Shown piece after piece: positions 51,779-60,431 of a DNA stretch of 64,000 nucleotides. Origin of the DNA: Sphingobacterium psychroaquaticum (GTDB lineage: Bacteria; Bacteroidota; Bacteroidia; Sphingobacteriales; Sphingobacteriaceae). Location of the stretch: contig NZ_FXAU01000003.1 in the NCBI RefSeq assembly GCF_900177625.1, positions 372,001 to 436,000 on the forward strand, given 5' to 3'. The notes under the pieces were generated by a model that was not told where the DNA came from, did no database searches, and saw only the letters and a program-made list of their open reading frames with translations. Made by a program: the position numbers and the translations under genes. Within the stretch, counting starts at the first letter, position 1; each line of letters starts with the position of its first letter.

Positions 51779-52999
51779 ATGAAAAATACAAAATGGGCGA
51801 GTTTAGCACTTGCCGCGTCAGTCTCTGTGAGTGCATACTCTTGCAAAAGTGATAGTCCTGATCTACCTACAAACAAAGGGAATTATGTGCTCGCAGTTAC
51901 TCCAATTGCTTCAACTGGTGTTGCTGATTATTTGGTAACAGTTGATAATCTGGAATCCGGATCAACTACAATTTTAGGAAATGGTGTCGAGCAAGATGGT
52001 ACTTATCGGTATTACGTGACACATAACAATAAGTTCTTCAGCATGCTTTATGGACAAGGAAACCCGGGGGCTGTTACAACATATAGTGTACAAGAAGGAA
52101 AACTAAAAAAGCTGTCTGATTTTCAGTCGGAAACGGTGCAGGCATTTGCTCCGGTAAACGAAGATATTTTGATGCTGAAGATCCCACGCAGTAATACCAA
52201 TCCACTGGCTAACTACTATAAAGTGAATACCAATAGCTTGTTGATTTCTGGAGAAGGTACTTTAGATGTTCAGAAAGTAGCCGGCAATGGTGAATCTGCA
52301 TTTTTCACTTGGATAAAGCAGGTTGGAAGTAAGGTGTATGCTCCGTATATGTCTATCCAAGCTTGTTGTAATGCCGCATTTGAAACGGCATACCCAGATA
52401 GTGCCTGGGTTGCTGTTTACTCGTATCCGGATATGAAATTGGAAAAAGTTATAAAAGATAACCGAATGAGTTTTGTGGGACGTTACTTTACGGATGGATT
52501 AGGTGTAGATGAAAAAGGAGATGTATATGCATTTTCGTCAAGTATCGGAACAAAGAATAAGGTAATTACATCTACAAAACCATCTGCAATTCTAAAGATC
52601 GCCTCAGGAAGCACAGAGTTTGATAAGAACTATTATTTCAATGTGGAAGCTGTTAGTGCGGGGAAAAATATTACAGATTGGATTTACGTTGGACAAGGCA
52701 AGTTTGTTGTTTTAATGACAACAAAAGAAGAAAAAGGCGCCTATGAGTCAGGGAAGCATATTGGTATTGTAGATGTATACAATAAGACTTTTAAAGATGT
52801 TACCGGGATGCCTGATTTAGATTTGATCAAGGACATTACAACGAATAATTATTCTGCAAAAGACGGTTCGGCCTATATCGGTGTTGCCATGAAAGATGCA
52901 ACAAGCTTTGTGTATAGAATTAATGCGAGTACAGCAACTGCGACACAAGGACTCCGCGTCGAAGGAGGTTCGATTACAGCTGTTACACGGGTCGATTAA
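51779..52999 (+). CDS. DUF4374 domain lipoprotein
   Basis: A 406-residue lipoprotein (MKNTKWASLALAASVSVSAYSC, Cys near 22). NYVLAVTPIASTGVADYLVTVDNLESG and repeated beta-strand segments suggest a beta-propeller; the family is DUF4374. It starts 27 bases after the TonB receptor, the usual position for this family, where it probably helps bind the siderophore or other ligand at the surface or in the periplasm (inference). Confidence 0.9.
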   Translation: MKNTKWASLALAASVSVSAYSCKSDSPDLPTNKGNYVLAVTPIASTGVADYLVTVDNLESGSTTILGNGVEQDGTYRYYVTHNNKFFSMLYGQGNPGAVTTYSVQEGKLKKLSDFQSETVQAFAPVNEDILMLKIPRSNTNPLANYYKVNTNSLLISGEGTLDVQKVAGNGESAFFTWIKQVGSKVYAPYMSIQACCNAAFETAYPDSAWVAVYSYPDMKLEKVIKDNRMSFVGRYFTDGLGVDEKGDVYAFSSSIGTKNKVITSTKPSAILKIASGSTEFDKNYYFNVEAVSAGKNITDWIYVGQGKFVVLMTTKEEKGAYESGKHIGIVDVYNKTFKDVTGMPDLDLIKDITTNNYSAKDGSAYIGVAMKDATSFVYRINASTATATQGLRVEGGSITAVTRVD

Positions 53000-53030
53000 C
53001 CGCCTGTTTTAACGCCTACGTCTAAATTAC

Positions 53031-53090
53031 AAAAGGTCCTTCGTTTGATACTGTGTGTGTTGTACGGTATCTAACGAAGGGCACTTTTTC
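53031..53090 (+). terminator. Terminator-like hairpin after the DUF4374 gene
   Basis: AAAAGGTCCTTCGTT (53031-53045) pairs with 53073-53088 (one bulge), a 27-base loop, and a T5 run. It would reduce expression of the three membrane genes that follow. Confidence 0.6.
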
Positions 53091-53109
53091 ATTACAACAA
53101 TTAACAATT

Positions 53110-53439
53110 ATGACAACATTAATATGTTTACTCTTTTTTACAGCCTTTCTGGTTTGGATGTGTACATCTAAAAAAGTGAACTGGAAAAACAAAGGGAAGT
53201 TATTTGACCAACTGGCACAGAAACCCCAACGAACAAAGTATATCGCTACGCTGATCTTATGTGTTGCTTTTTCGCTTTGCGTCGTAACGTTAGGTTTTGG
53301 GGCTGGGATCTTTGCGGGTATTGTTATCTTAATGGCAATGGGAAGTCTGGTGGTTTTATTATTTCCATTCCAGTATTTGAATGTAAGGTGGTTAGGCGTG
53401 TTATTTCTCCTTTGTTTTCTTATTGAACTATCTTTTTAA
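53110..53439 (+). CDS. Small three-helix membrane protein (DUF3325-like)
   Basis: A 109-residue protein with helices TLICLLFFTAFLVWM, ATLILCVAFSLCVVTLGFGAGIFAGIVILMAMGSLVVLL and WLGVLFLLCFLIEL. The size, layout and place beside a PepSY protein match DUF3325, whose members accompany siderophore receptors. ATG at 53110 follows ACAATT; the frame is open from a GTG at 53053 but that lies in the terminator region. The next gene starts 5 bases after its stop. Confidence 0.7.
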   Translation: MTTLICLLFFTAFLVWMCTSKKVNWKNKGKLFDQLAQKPQRTKYIATLILCVAFSLCVVTLGFGAGIFAGIVILMAMGSLVVLLFPFQYLNVRWLGVLFLLCFLIELSF

Positions 53440-53444
53440 GTGAT

Positions 53445-53729
53445 ATGCCAGCTAATAAAAAATACTTAACCAAATCTCCATGGGTACGTCTTTCTCGTAT
53501 CCTTGCCGGAACTGCGGGAGGTTATGCCGTAATGGTGAGCTTTCACTATTGCCTAACGTATGTTTTTCCGCAAGAAGATGTTATAGCAACAGCTTTCTTT
53601 ACCGGGTATATATTATGGGCTTTCTTGCTTCTATGGGCTTTTCTGGAAACCAAGGTTTGGCGATTGTATGCCACTTACCTCGGATTGACGCTTCTATTTG
53701 CATTACCCTATCTTTTTAAACTAACCTAA
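53445..53729 (+). CDS. Small membrane protein (DUF3649-like)
   Basis: A 94-residue protein with three hydrophobic helices. LSRILAGTAGGYAVMVSFHYCLTYVFPQEDVIATAFFTGYILWAFLLLWAF is the recognisable DUF3649 pattern (a GGYA near the start of helix 1 and a Pro loop before helix 2). In other bacteria this family sits with DUF3325 and a PepSY protein in iron-siderophore loci; this operon keeps that trio. Confidence 0.75.
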   Translation: MPANKKYLTKSPWVRLSRILAGTAGGYAVMVSFHYCLTYVFPQEDVIATAFFTGYILWAFLLLWAFLETKVWRLYATYLGLTLLFALPYLFKLT

Positions 53730-53733
53730 TAAA

Positions 53734-55374
53734 ATGAATCAAAGACGGTATAATATATATTTTCATACCCATACAATTAGCGGAATTATTATTGCCGCTT
53801 TACTGTATGTTATTTTTTTTGCAGGGTCTTTTTCCTTTTTTAGGGATGATATCTCAGCCTGGCAAAAAGGGAAGTCCGTAGCAAACCAAAAACTTGACGC
53901 CGATTATAACTACTTGTTGGATTCTCTTGGGGAAAAATACAATACGAAGGGACGAAATTTTGACTTCTATGTGTTGCGACAGGGGCATGGCACGTATGTC
54001 AATATGAGTACATCGCAAGACACAACGATTAGCAAACCAAAACCTAAAGAGGAACGAAAGGGACGTCGTAGAGGACGGGATAAGGACGGTGATTCAGCTT
54101 ACTTCTTACACTATTTTACAGATAAAAGCCAAAGTTCTTATGATGAAGGCTATGATATGGGCGAATTTTTGTATCGCTTACATTTTCTTGCTCAAGTCAA
54201 CTATATTCCGATTCGGATCGGTACGCCGTTTGGTTATTTGCTCGCAGGTATCGTGTCATTTTTGTTTTTATTTGCATTGATCACCGGATTATTTTTGCAT
54301 TGGGATAAGATAAAGAGTAATTTCTTCATCTTCCGGCCCTGGAGCAAATGGAAAACAGTATGGACCGATATGCATACGGCGCTTGGCGTTATCGGTTTTC
54401 CATTTCAGTTTGTTTTTGCCGTTACCGGCGTTATACTGATTGTCAACTTTGTGCTCATTTCACCTTTTAGTAAGCTATTGTATGAAGGGGATCAAGATAA
54501 ATTGTATCGAGACTTGCAATACACGAGAGGAGCAGAGGTTGCCTATACGTATAACCCGATGCAAAAGGATTTCGACCTCAATGCTTTTGTAGCGTCATGG
54601 CAGCAAAAATGGGGGAAAAGTCAGGTTACACGTGTATATATACGGAACTATATGGATGAAAGTATGGAAGTCATTTTGGAGTCTACACCTTTCAGCCAAA
54701 CGAGTTTTGCAGGGTCTGGGTATACACGTGTGCAGATTGCTACGGGGAAGATTGTGGAAGAAAAGTCCCCTTATACCGATGGAAATCATATCGACCGTGT
54801 TAAAAGTTTAATCTATCACCTTCATTTCGGCGATTTTGGCGGAAAGCCTTTGCGCATTGTATTCTTTGTATTAGGTTTAATGGGATGTGTCGTTATTATC
54901 TCTGGAATCATGATTTGGTTGGTAGCCCGAGATAAAGTCAATGTGCCAGCGTACAAACGAAAGTTTAACTTTTGGGCGGCTAATTTCTTTCTGTCGATGT
55001 GTTTGGCTATGTTACCCGTTACCGCCTTTACTTTTATCGTGGTAAAAGTACTTCCAACGGTGAATATGACGGTCATTTTTTCGGCTTACTTTTACAGTTG
55101 GTTGGTGCTGACCATCTATCTGATGCTTTGGCGAAACCTCACTGTTGTGAACAAGCATGTTCTTTTACTATCTGCGATATTGTGCTTCGCCGTACCTGTA
55201 GCGAACGGGATCGTAACGAATTTATGGTTCTGGAACGCCATAACAGTGCGCGCTTTTGATATTCTATTTATCGATATGCTATTCTTGGTGCTCAGCGTTT
55301 GTAGTGTTCTGGGCTTTATTAAAGTGAGAAAAGATGGTAAGGAGTTTAAGATTTTGAAAACGCAAAAAAGTTAA
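53734..55374 (+). CDS. PepSY-associated membrane protein (PiuB/ferric reductase-like)
   Basis: A 546-residue inner-membrane protein. Helix 1 with HTHTISGIIIAALLYVIFFAGSFSF; a periplasmic part; helices near 165-190 and 215-240 with DMHTALGVIGFPFQFVFAVTGVIL; a second periplasmic part; HLHFGDFGGKPLRIVFFVLGLMGCVVIISGIMIW near 360-390; then four more helices. The paired membrane histidines resemble heme ligands of the PepSY-TM family, thought to reduce or release iron from siderophores. A basic run KPKPKEERKGRRRGRDKD near 110-130 sits in the first periplasmic part. Confidence 0.88.
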   Translation: MNQRRYNIYFHTHTISGIIIAALLYVIFFAGSFSFFRDDISAWQKGKSVANQKLDADYNYLLDSLGEKYNTKGRNFDFYVLRQGHGTYVNMSTSQDTTISKPKPKEERKGRRRGRDKDGDSAYFLHYFTDKSQSSYDEGYDMGEFLYRLHFLAQVNYIPIRIGTPFGYLLAGIVSFLFLFALITGLFLHWDKIKSNFFIFRPWSKWKTVWTDMHTALGVIGFPFQFVFAVTGVILIVNFVLISPFSKLLYEGDQDKLYRDLQYTRGAEVAYTYNPMQKDFDLNAFVASWQQKWGKSQVTRVYIRNYMDESMEVILESTPFSQTSFAGSGYTRVQIATGKIVEEKSPYTDGNHIDRVKSLIYHLHFGDFGGKPLRIVFFVLGLMGCVVIISGIMIWLVARDKVNVPAYKRKFNFWAANFFLSMCLAMLPVTAFTFIVVKVLPTVNMTVIFSAYFYSWLVLTIYLMLWRNLTVVNKHVLLLSAILCFAVPVANGIVTNLWFWNAITVRAFDILFIDMLFLVLSVCSVLGFIKVRKDGKEFKILKTQKS

Positions 55375-55441
55375 AAAAATAGAAACCTTTGCTACCGGGC
55401 GATAGCAAAGGTTTCAAACCAATTATTAACCTAAATTATGA
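55373..55441 (-). ncRNA. Small RNA candidate D (minus strand)
   Basis: On the minus strand the 26-nt block (complement of 55416-55441) differs from candidate B at two positions. It is followed by a terminator hairpin (GAAACCTTTGCTA arms, 55382-55394 and 55403-55415), whose loop reads TCGCCCGG on this strand, and a U7 tract ending at the PepSY stop codon. The promoter is poor: TTTT-N19-TAGTTTAA. Read on the plus strand the block instead looks like a gene leader, AACCTAAATTATGAA, but the ATG is followed by AAT TAA. Confidence 0.5.
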
Positions 55442-55648
55442 ATTAAACTATTCGCAATATCTATGCCATAAAACATCTGATCTTTGATTTTTATTAATTT
55501 ATTGTAAAATATTTTAATCTTGTGTTTTGTTTTTATAAAACGCTTACTTTTTTACGGATCATTTCCTTCTTTACATTTTCATGTAAGAATGACCTTAAAA
55601 TATTGCTTATCTTGCTTCCCTATTTTAGGAAATAATTATTTCGTATTC

Positions 55649-56686
55649 ATGAGATGTGAACGGTATGACTACCCTGTAAAAATATGGATTCAACGATCTT
55701 TGGTGTTTGCGCTAACCACTACCGCATTGATAGCTTTGGCTACATATACGGCGGGATTGATGAGTATGAACGCTGTTTATCAGATTTCATTTACCTTCTT
55801 GATTATTCTGATTGTTGCTTTATGTAACTTGTTTATCCACGTGGAGAATAGGGTAGAGGATCCTATTAAGTCGCCTTTTCACGTTAAGCTGGCTAGTTTT
55901 ACGACTTCTGTATTTGTGATCTTTTGTTTCGATCTACTCGAAGATGCTTTAAATGTAAAAGATCCCAAAATACGTGACCTGATTTTAGAAAGCCCTTGGC
56001 GGAATTATTTTATAATTAGTATTCAAGCCTGTTTGCTGAATTTTATTGTATTACTGTGGCTTTACTTTTTGATGTCAGATCACTTTAAAGCGCAGCATCA
56101 ACTGGAGCGCAGTCGGTTGGAAAAATCAACAGAAGAAGCGATAAACAAAATGTTACGCCAACAAATACAGCCGCACTTTTTGTTTAATGCATTGGCGACG
56201 TTGAAGTCATTGATTCGGAAAGACTCGGACTTGGCCGAAGATTACCTGGTGCGTTTGTCCGATTTTTTACGGATTACTATAGCGGCAACGAAAACAGAAG
56301 AGTTGACCTCCGTACAACAAGAGATTAAGTTGTGTGAAGATTACCTAGATATGCAGAAGATGCGGTTCGGCGAAGCTTTGAATTACCAGATCGAAATTCC
56401 TGAATCTGTGCTTGAAAAACGGCTTCCTTTCTTTTCTATTCAACCGCTGGTCGACAATGCTTTAAAGCACAATGCCTTTACCATTGATGAACCTCTTTGC
56501 ATTGAAATTAGGGAGACCGATGATTGGTTGATTGTCAGTAACCGTAAGAACGTGAAAAAGATTGCCGTAGAATCCAATGGAAGTGGCCTTCGGAATTTAA
56601 TGGATCGTTATGGTAATTACTTGCTTCAAGGGGTTGTTATCGAAGACACCTCGAATCGATTTAATGTGAAAATAAAATTGCTATAG
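55649..56686 (+). CDS. LytS-type sensor histidine kinase
   Basis: A 345-residue membrane kinase. Four hydrophobic helices (FALTTTALIALATYTAGLM; ISFTFLIILIVALCNLFI; FTTSVFVIFCFDLLED; YFIISIQACLLNFIVLLWLYFL) are followed by a coiled coil and the His_kinase domain PF06580 with RQQIQPHFLFNALATLKSLI (phospho-His, near 170), then FFSIQPLVDNALKHNAF and SGLRNLMDRYG of the ATPase. Start is the ATG at 55649 (MRCERYDYPVKIW); the frame is open from 55520 but those 43 residues are not family-like. It ends 1 base before the response regulator. Confidence 0.9.
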   Translation: MRCERYDYPVKIWIQRSLVFALTTTALIALATYTAGLMSMNAVYQISFTFLIILIVALCNLFIHVENRVEDPIKSPFHVKLASFTTSVFVIFCFDLLEDALNVKDPKIRDLILESPWRNYFIISIQACLLNFIVLLWLYFLMSDHFKAQHQLERSRLEKSTEEAINKMLRQQIQPHFLFNALATLKSLIRKDSDLAEDYLVRLSDFLRITIAATKTEELTSVQQEIKLCEDYLDMQKMRFGEALNYQIEIPESVLEKRLPFFSIQPLVDNALKHNAFTIDEPLCIEIRETDDWLIVSNRKNVKKIAVESNGSGLRNLMDRYGNYLLQGVVIEDTSNRFNVKIKLL

Positions 56687-56687
56687 T

Positions 56688-57473
56688 ATGAATGTCGTTA
56701 TTATTGAAGACGAAATGCTTGCTGCGGAAGATCTTTCACAAACCTTGCAGCGTGTTGCGCCAGAGGTGTCTATCTTGGCACATCTTAACTCCGTGAAGGA
56801 AGCTATAGACTACTTTAAGGAAGCCCAAGACGTAGACTTGATCTTTTCAGATATACAATTAGGGGATGGGATTAGCTTTGAAGTATTTGATCAGGTAGAG
56901 GTTCTGGTACCCATTGTTTTTTGTACTGCCTATGATGATTACCTTTTAGATGCTTTTAAGACCAATGGTATTGATTATATTTTAAAACCAATCTCGGATA
57001 CGGCTATTCGGGGAACGATGAATAAGTATTTCAGTTTACAGAAAGTCTTGGTAAAGGAAATGGGAAACCAAGGGGGCGGTATATCTCCCGTGTACCAGCA
57101 TCTTATTGATCAGGTTAAACCCAAACCTTCTTCCATCCTTGTCCATCAGCAAGATCGTATTATCCCATTGAATCTGGATGATATAGCGCTGTGCTACATT
57201 GAACATGAGAATGTGTTTATCAAAACATTTAAAGGAAAGGATTTTCTGGTTATAAAGACGCTCGATGAGCTTGAAAAACAATTAGGTGCTGATTTTTACC
57301 GTGCAAATCGGCAACATCTTCTTTCGCGTCATGTTTTGCGACATGCAAGCTATACGTTAGCACGTAAATTGGCCTTAGACTTGATTGTTGAGCACCGTGA
57401 ACGCATTTATGTAAGCCGTGAAAAGTCATCTTCTTTTCTGCGTTGGTTAGAGCGTGGCGTCGGGTACGATTAA
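56688..57473 (+). CDS. LytTR family response regulator
   Basis: A 261-residue regulator. Receiver domain with IIEDEMLAAED (acidic pocket), the phospho-acceptor Asp in DLIFSDIQLGDG (near 55), and YILKPI; then a LytTR DNA-binding domain (SSILVHQQDRIIPLNLDDIALCYIEHENVFIKT...FYRANRQHLLSRHVL). Partner of the LytS kinase encoded 1 base upstream. Placed after the iron-type operon, it may control that operon or the minus-strand unit beside it, but no target site is visible. Confidence 0.93.
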   Translation: MNVVIIEDEMLAAEDLSQTLQRVAPEVSILAHLNSVKEAIDYFKEAQDVDLIFSDIQLGDGISFEVFDQVEVLVPIVFCTAYDDYLLDAFKTNGIDYILKPISDTAIRGTMNKYFSLQKVLVKEMGNQGGGISPVYQHLIDQVKPKPSSILVHQQDRIIPLNLDDIALCYIEHENVFIKTFKGKDFLVIKTLDELEKQLGADFYRANRQHLLSRHVLRHASYTLARKLALDLIVEHRERIYVSREKSSSFLRWLERGVGYD

Positions 57474-57640
57474 TGTTCCAAATCGATTCGGATGTAGTGC
57501 AGTTTTTCGGGATCGCTGCGCGGATGATGAATTGTTCGGTTCACCCTTCATTTTGTCCGTTTCACACCTAAAAGCTTTTGCATTTATAACGCTATTCTTC
57601 AACTTTATAGGACATTAAAAAGTTTGTAAATATAGTCGTT

Positions 57641-57883
57641 ATGTTTGTTTCCATTTTTAAAACTACTGCGAGTAACAAGAAGGATAAACTCTCTATTTTT
57701 GAAGTACTCCGGAATTTAGGTGTCCGTTTATCGGTGACCCTTGACTTAAGCGATGAAGACCGTGTATTACGGGTGGAGTCGAAGAAAAATATCACAGGAA
57801 CTATTATAGAGGCGCTGAACAGTAATAAGTTTTACTGTGAGGAGCTTGGAACCTTTTTATATGGGTATCCTGTAAAAGCATAA
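57641..57883 (+). CDS. Hypothetical 80-residue protein
   Basis: Unrecognised. A soluble, charged protein (MFVSIFKTTASNKKDKLSIFEVLRNLGVRLSV...) with no signal peptide or membrane helix, ending FYCEELGTFLYGYPVKA. It follows a 167-base gap after the LytTR gene and shares a perfect 20-bp terminator stem with the convergent ribF. The codon use looks like its neighbours, so I take it as a real gene. Confidence 0.55.
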   Translation: MFVSIFKTTASNKKDKLSIFEVLRNLGVRLSVTLDLSDEDRVLRVESKKNITGTIIEALNSNKFYCEELGTFLYGYPVKA

Positions 57884-57915
57884 AAGAGGGCAAAATTGCC
57901 CTCTTTTATGCTTTT
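57874..57915. terminator. Bidirectional terminator shared by the hypothetical gene and ribF
   Basis: AAAAGCATAAAAGAGGGCAA (57874-57893) is the exact reverse complement of 57896-57915. The stem covers both stop codons; A and T tracts in the arms suit both strands. Confidence 0.9.
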
Positions 57916-58891
57916 ACTTGTTAAAGTAAGCTCGTATTTCTAATTCGTCATTTTTCATCTGTTCCTTCATCGCATCCAATGACTCAAACCAACGATCATG
58001 TCGGATAAATTTTAGAAATTTCACCCGTATTGTCTTGGTATAGATATCGTCTTCAAAGTCCAATAAGTTGATTTCGATTTTCCTATTCATGCCATCCACT
58101 GTTGGTCTTGTACCAATATAAGCCATACCTCGCGCCACACGCTCAGGCTCCGGATGTATATAATCGCCACTACCGATAGTGGGTACATGTGGGTATATTT
58201 CGGCTTCTACAGCATAAATACCGTATGCAGGAATCAATTTATGAGATTCATGGATATTGAGGTTTGCGGTCGGGAAGCCGATCTCGCGCCCAATCTGGTC
58301 ACCCCGAACAACAGTTCCTGTCAGTTCAAAAGGATACCCTAGATACTTATTGGCCGTTTCAATATCCCCTTTAATGAGAGACTCTCTGATTCGTGTCGAT
58401 GAAACAGCGACATCTTCAATGTCTTGCTCCGGGATCTGATCTACACGGTAATCGTAAATACTGGAATAATGTTTCAAATCTTTCATCGAACCTTTTCGGT
58501 CTTTTCCGAAATGATGATCGTAACCAATTACGATTTGTTTCGTGCCCAATTTACCGACTAATACATTACTGATATACTCTTCGGGAGTTTGATTGGAAAA
58601 ATCCCGTGTAAATGGGGTAACAATCAAATGATCTATCTTAGCTAAGGCTAGGTGATGTGCTTTTTCTTCAATATCATTAATCAGCCGTAAACTGTCGTCA
58701 TCCGGATTGATAATGAGACGTGGGTGCGGAAAAAAGGTAAGCAATACTGTTTCACCATTGTTTTCCTCTGCACATTCTCTTAATTTAGATAAGATCTTCT
58801 GGTGGCCTATATGTACTCCATCAAATGTGCCTATCGTTACGACTGCATTCGATAGGGGAGTAAATTCATCTAAGCTTCTATATATCTTCAT
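57914..58891 (-). CDS. ribF: Bifunctional riboflavin kinase / FAD synthetase
   Basis: A 325-residue enzyme making FMN and then FAD. The N-terminal nucleotidyltransferase has TIGTFDGVHIGHQKIL (near 20-35) and VIGYDHHFGKDRKG, STRIRESL; the C-terminal flavokinase has GTVVRGDQIGREIGFPTANL (near 190-210) and RPTVDG. Normal length. It is the last gene of the ftsX-DUF3098-uppP-truB-ribF operon, 22 bases after truB. Confidence 0.96.
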   Translation of the reverse strand: MKIYRSLDEFTPLSNAVVTIGTFDGVHIGHQKILSKLRECAEENNGETVLLTFFPHPRLIINPDDDSLRLINDIEEKAHHLALAKIDHLIVTPFTRDFSNQTPEEYISNVLVGKLGTKQIVIGYDHHFGKDRKGSMKDLKHYSSIYDYRVDQIPEQDIEDVAVSSTRIRESLIKGDIETANKYLGYPFELTGTVVRGDQIGREIGFPTANLNIHESHKLIPAYGIYAVEAEIYPHVPTIGSGDYIHPEPERVARGMAYIGTRPTVDGMNRKIEINLLDFEDDIYTKTIRVKFLKFIRHDRWFESLDAMKEQMKNDELEIRAYFNK

Positions 58892-58913
58892 TCCTTTTTA
58901 ATAGGATAAGTAA

Positions 58914-59636
58914 TTATTGTTGATTGTCCACCTTTTGCTTCCTAATCTCTTCAATAAGAGTTTCCAGCTTCCAGGCCTTATCGACATGAAAGTCTCCACT
59001 CTTTGTCCGGCGCAAAGCACTGAGGTGTGCACCGATGCCTAATACTTTGCCAAAATCGCTGGCAATAGATCGGATATAGGTGCCTTTTGAACAACTGATG
59101 CGAAAGTAAACATTTGGTCCTTCAATTTTCTCGATTTCGAAGGAATTGACAATAACTTTACGTGTCTTTAATTCAACTTCCTCTCCACGCCTTGCTTTTT
59201 CATAAAGGCGTTCACCCTGCACTTTGATAGCAGAGTGGGCTGGGGGATACTGCTCAATTTCACCTTCAAAAGACTTCGCCGCCTTTAACAAATCGGCTTC
59301 GGTGATATGATCGTATGCGAAAGTTTGATCTATTTCAGTCTCTAAATCAAAGGAAGGGGTTGTTGCACCGATAGTAATACAGCCTGTGTATTCCTTATCT
59401 TCCGCCTGAAAAGAGTCTATTTTCTTGGTTAACTTACCGGTACATATAATTAATAGCCCGGTTGCTAAAGGGTCTAAGGTTCCTGCATGGCCAACCTTAA
59501 GCTTGAGCGGCTTCATGGTATTGCGAAGTTTACCTACCACATCAAAACTTGTCCATTCCAAAGGTTTATCTACCAGTAGTAATTCACCTTCCGCAAACTG
59601 AAATGGAGAAGAATTTGTCTCTTCTAAATTTGTCAT
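58914..59636 (-). CDS. truB: tRNA pseudouridine(55) synthase
   Basis: A 240-residue enzyme that makes pseudouridine 55 in the T-loop of tRNAs. The catalytic Asp is in KVGHAGTLDPLATGLLIICTG (near 48-68); FEGEIEQYPPAHSAIKVQGERLYEKAR and CSKGTYIRSIASDFG are standard blocks. The PUA domain found in some TruB proteins is absent, normal for Bacteroidota. Its ATG follows the uppP stop without a gap (TAAATG), suggesting coupled translation. Confidence 0.96.
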   Translation of the reverse strand: MTNLEETNSSPFQFAEGELLLVDKPLEWTSFDVVGKLRNTMKPLKLKVGHAGTLDPLATGLLIICTGKLTKKIDSFQAEDKEYTGCITIGATTPSFDLETEIDQTFAYDHITEADLLKAAKSFEGEIEQYPPAHSAIKVQGERLYEKARRGEEVELKTRKVIVNSFEIEKIEGPNVYFRISCSKGTYIRSIASDFGKVLGIGAHLSALRRTKSGDFHVDKAWKLETLIEEIRKQKVDNQQ

Positions 59637-60431
59637 TTATATAATCTGCAGACTATGTCCGCTCAATAATAATCCAATAATCACTAATCCAACCACAATT
59701 CGATACCAACCAAAGGCTTTGAATCCATATTTGGTCAACACGTCAATAAATGTCTTAATTGCAACGATTGCCACAATAAAACCAACAATATTTCCAACGA
59801 TCAAAAGGTTGATCTCCTCGCCAGTAAACGTGTGTCCTTCTTTAAAAAATTTGTAAAGCTTCACGACTGAAGCACCTAACATCATAGGGATGGCTAAGAA
59901 AAAAGAAAATTCTGCAGCGGCCTTACGCGTCAGGTTTTGCGTCATTCCCCCGACAATCGTACTCGCCGAGCGCGATGTACCTGGGATAAGCGCTAAACAT
60001 TGGTATAAACCAATGATGAATGACTGTTTATACGAAATGTGGTCTGAGTTTTCGATCGTAGGTTTGTTGAACCATTTATCAACGAAAAGAAGGATAATCC
60101 CGCCAACGACCAGCATAACCGCAACCATTAATGGGCTTTCTAATAAAGAGTCAATGAAGTCGTTCAAGATTAAACCCAATATCGATGCTGGAATTGCTGC
60201 TACAACAAGCTTGTAGTAGAAATCCATGGATTTAAAAAAGCGCTTAAAGTATAGTACTAAGACGGACAGGATCGTGCCTAGCTGTATCACGATCGTAAAT
60301 AATTTTACAAAAGGAGAGGGTTCCATCCCCATAAGTGCTGTACCAATAATCATGTGTCCCGTAGAGGAGACAGGTAGAAACTCAGTAAGCCCTTCAATGA
60401 TTGCTAAAACAATCGCTTGAAAATAGGTCAT
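59637..60431 (-). CDS. uppP: Undecaprenyl-diphosphatase
   Basis: A 264-residue inner-membrane enzyme (BacA family) that recycles the undecaprenyl carrier for peptidoglycan and surface polysaccharides. Active-site blocks: IEGLTEFLPVSSTGHMII (near 12-29) and LIPGTSRSASTIVGGM (near 148-163). About eight helices. The ATG overlaps the DUF3098 stop by one base (TAATG). Confidence 0.96.
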   Translation of the reverse strand: MTYFQAIVLAIIEGLTEFLPVSSTGHMIIGTALMGMEPSPFVKLFTIVIQLGTILSVLVLYFKRFFKSMDFYYKLVVAAIPASILGLILNDFIDSLLESPLMVAVMLVVGGIILLFVDKWFNKPTIENSDHISYKQSFIIGLYQCLALIPGTSRSASTIVGGMTQNLTRKAAAEFSFFLAIPMMLGASVVKLYKFFKEGHTFTGEEINLLIVGNIVGFIVAIVAIKTFIDVLTKYGFKAFGWYRIVVGLVIIGLLLSGHSLQII

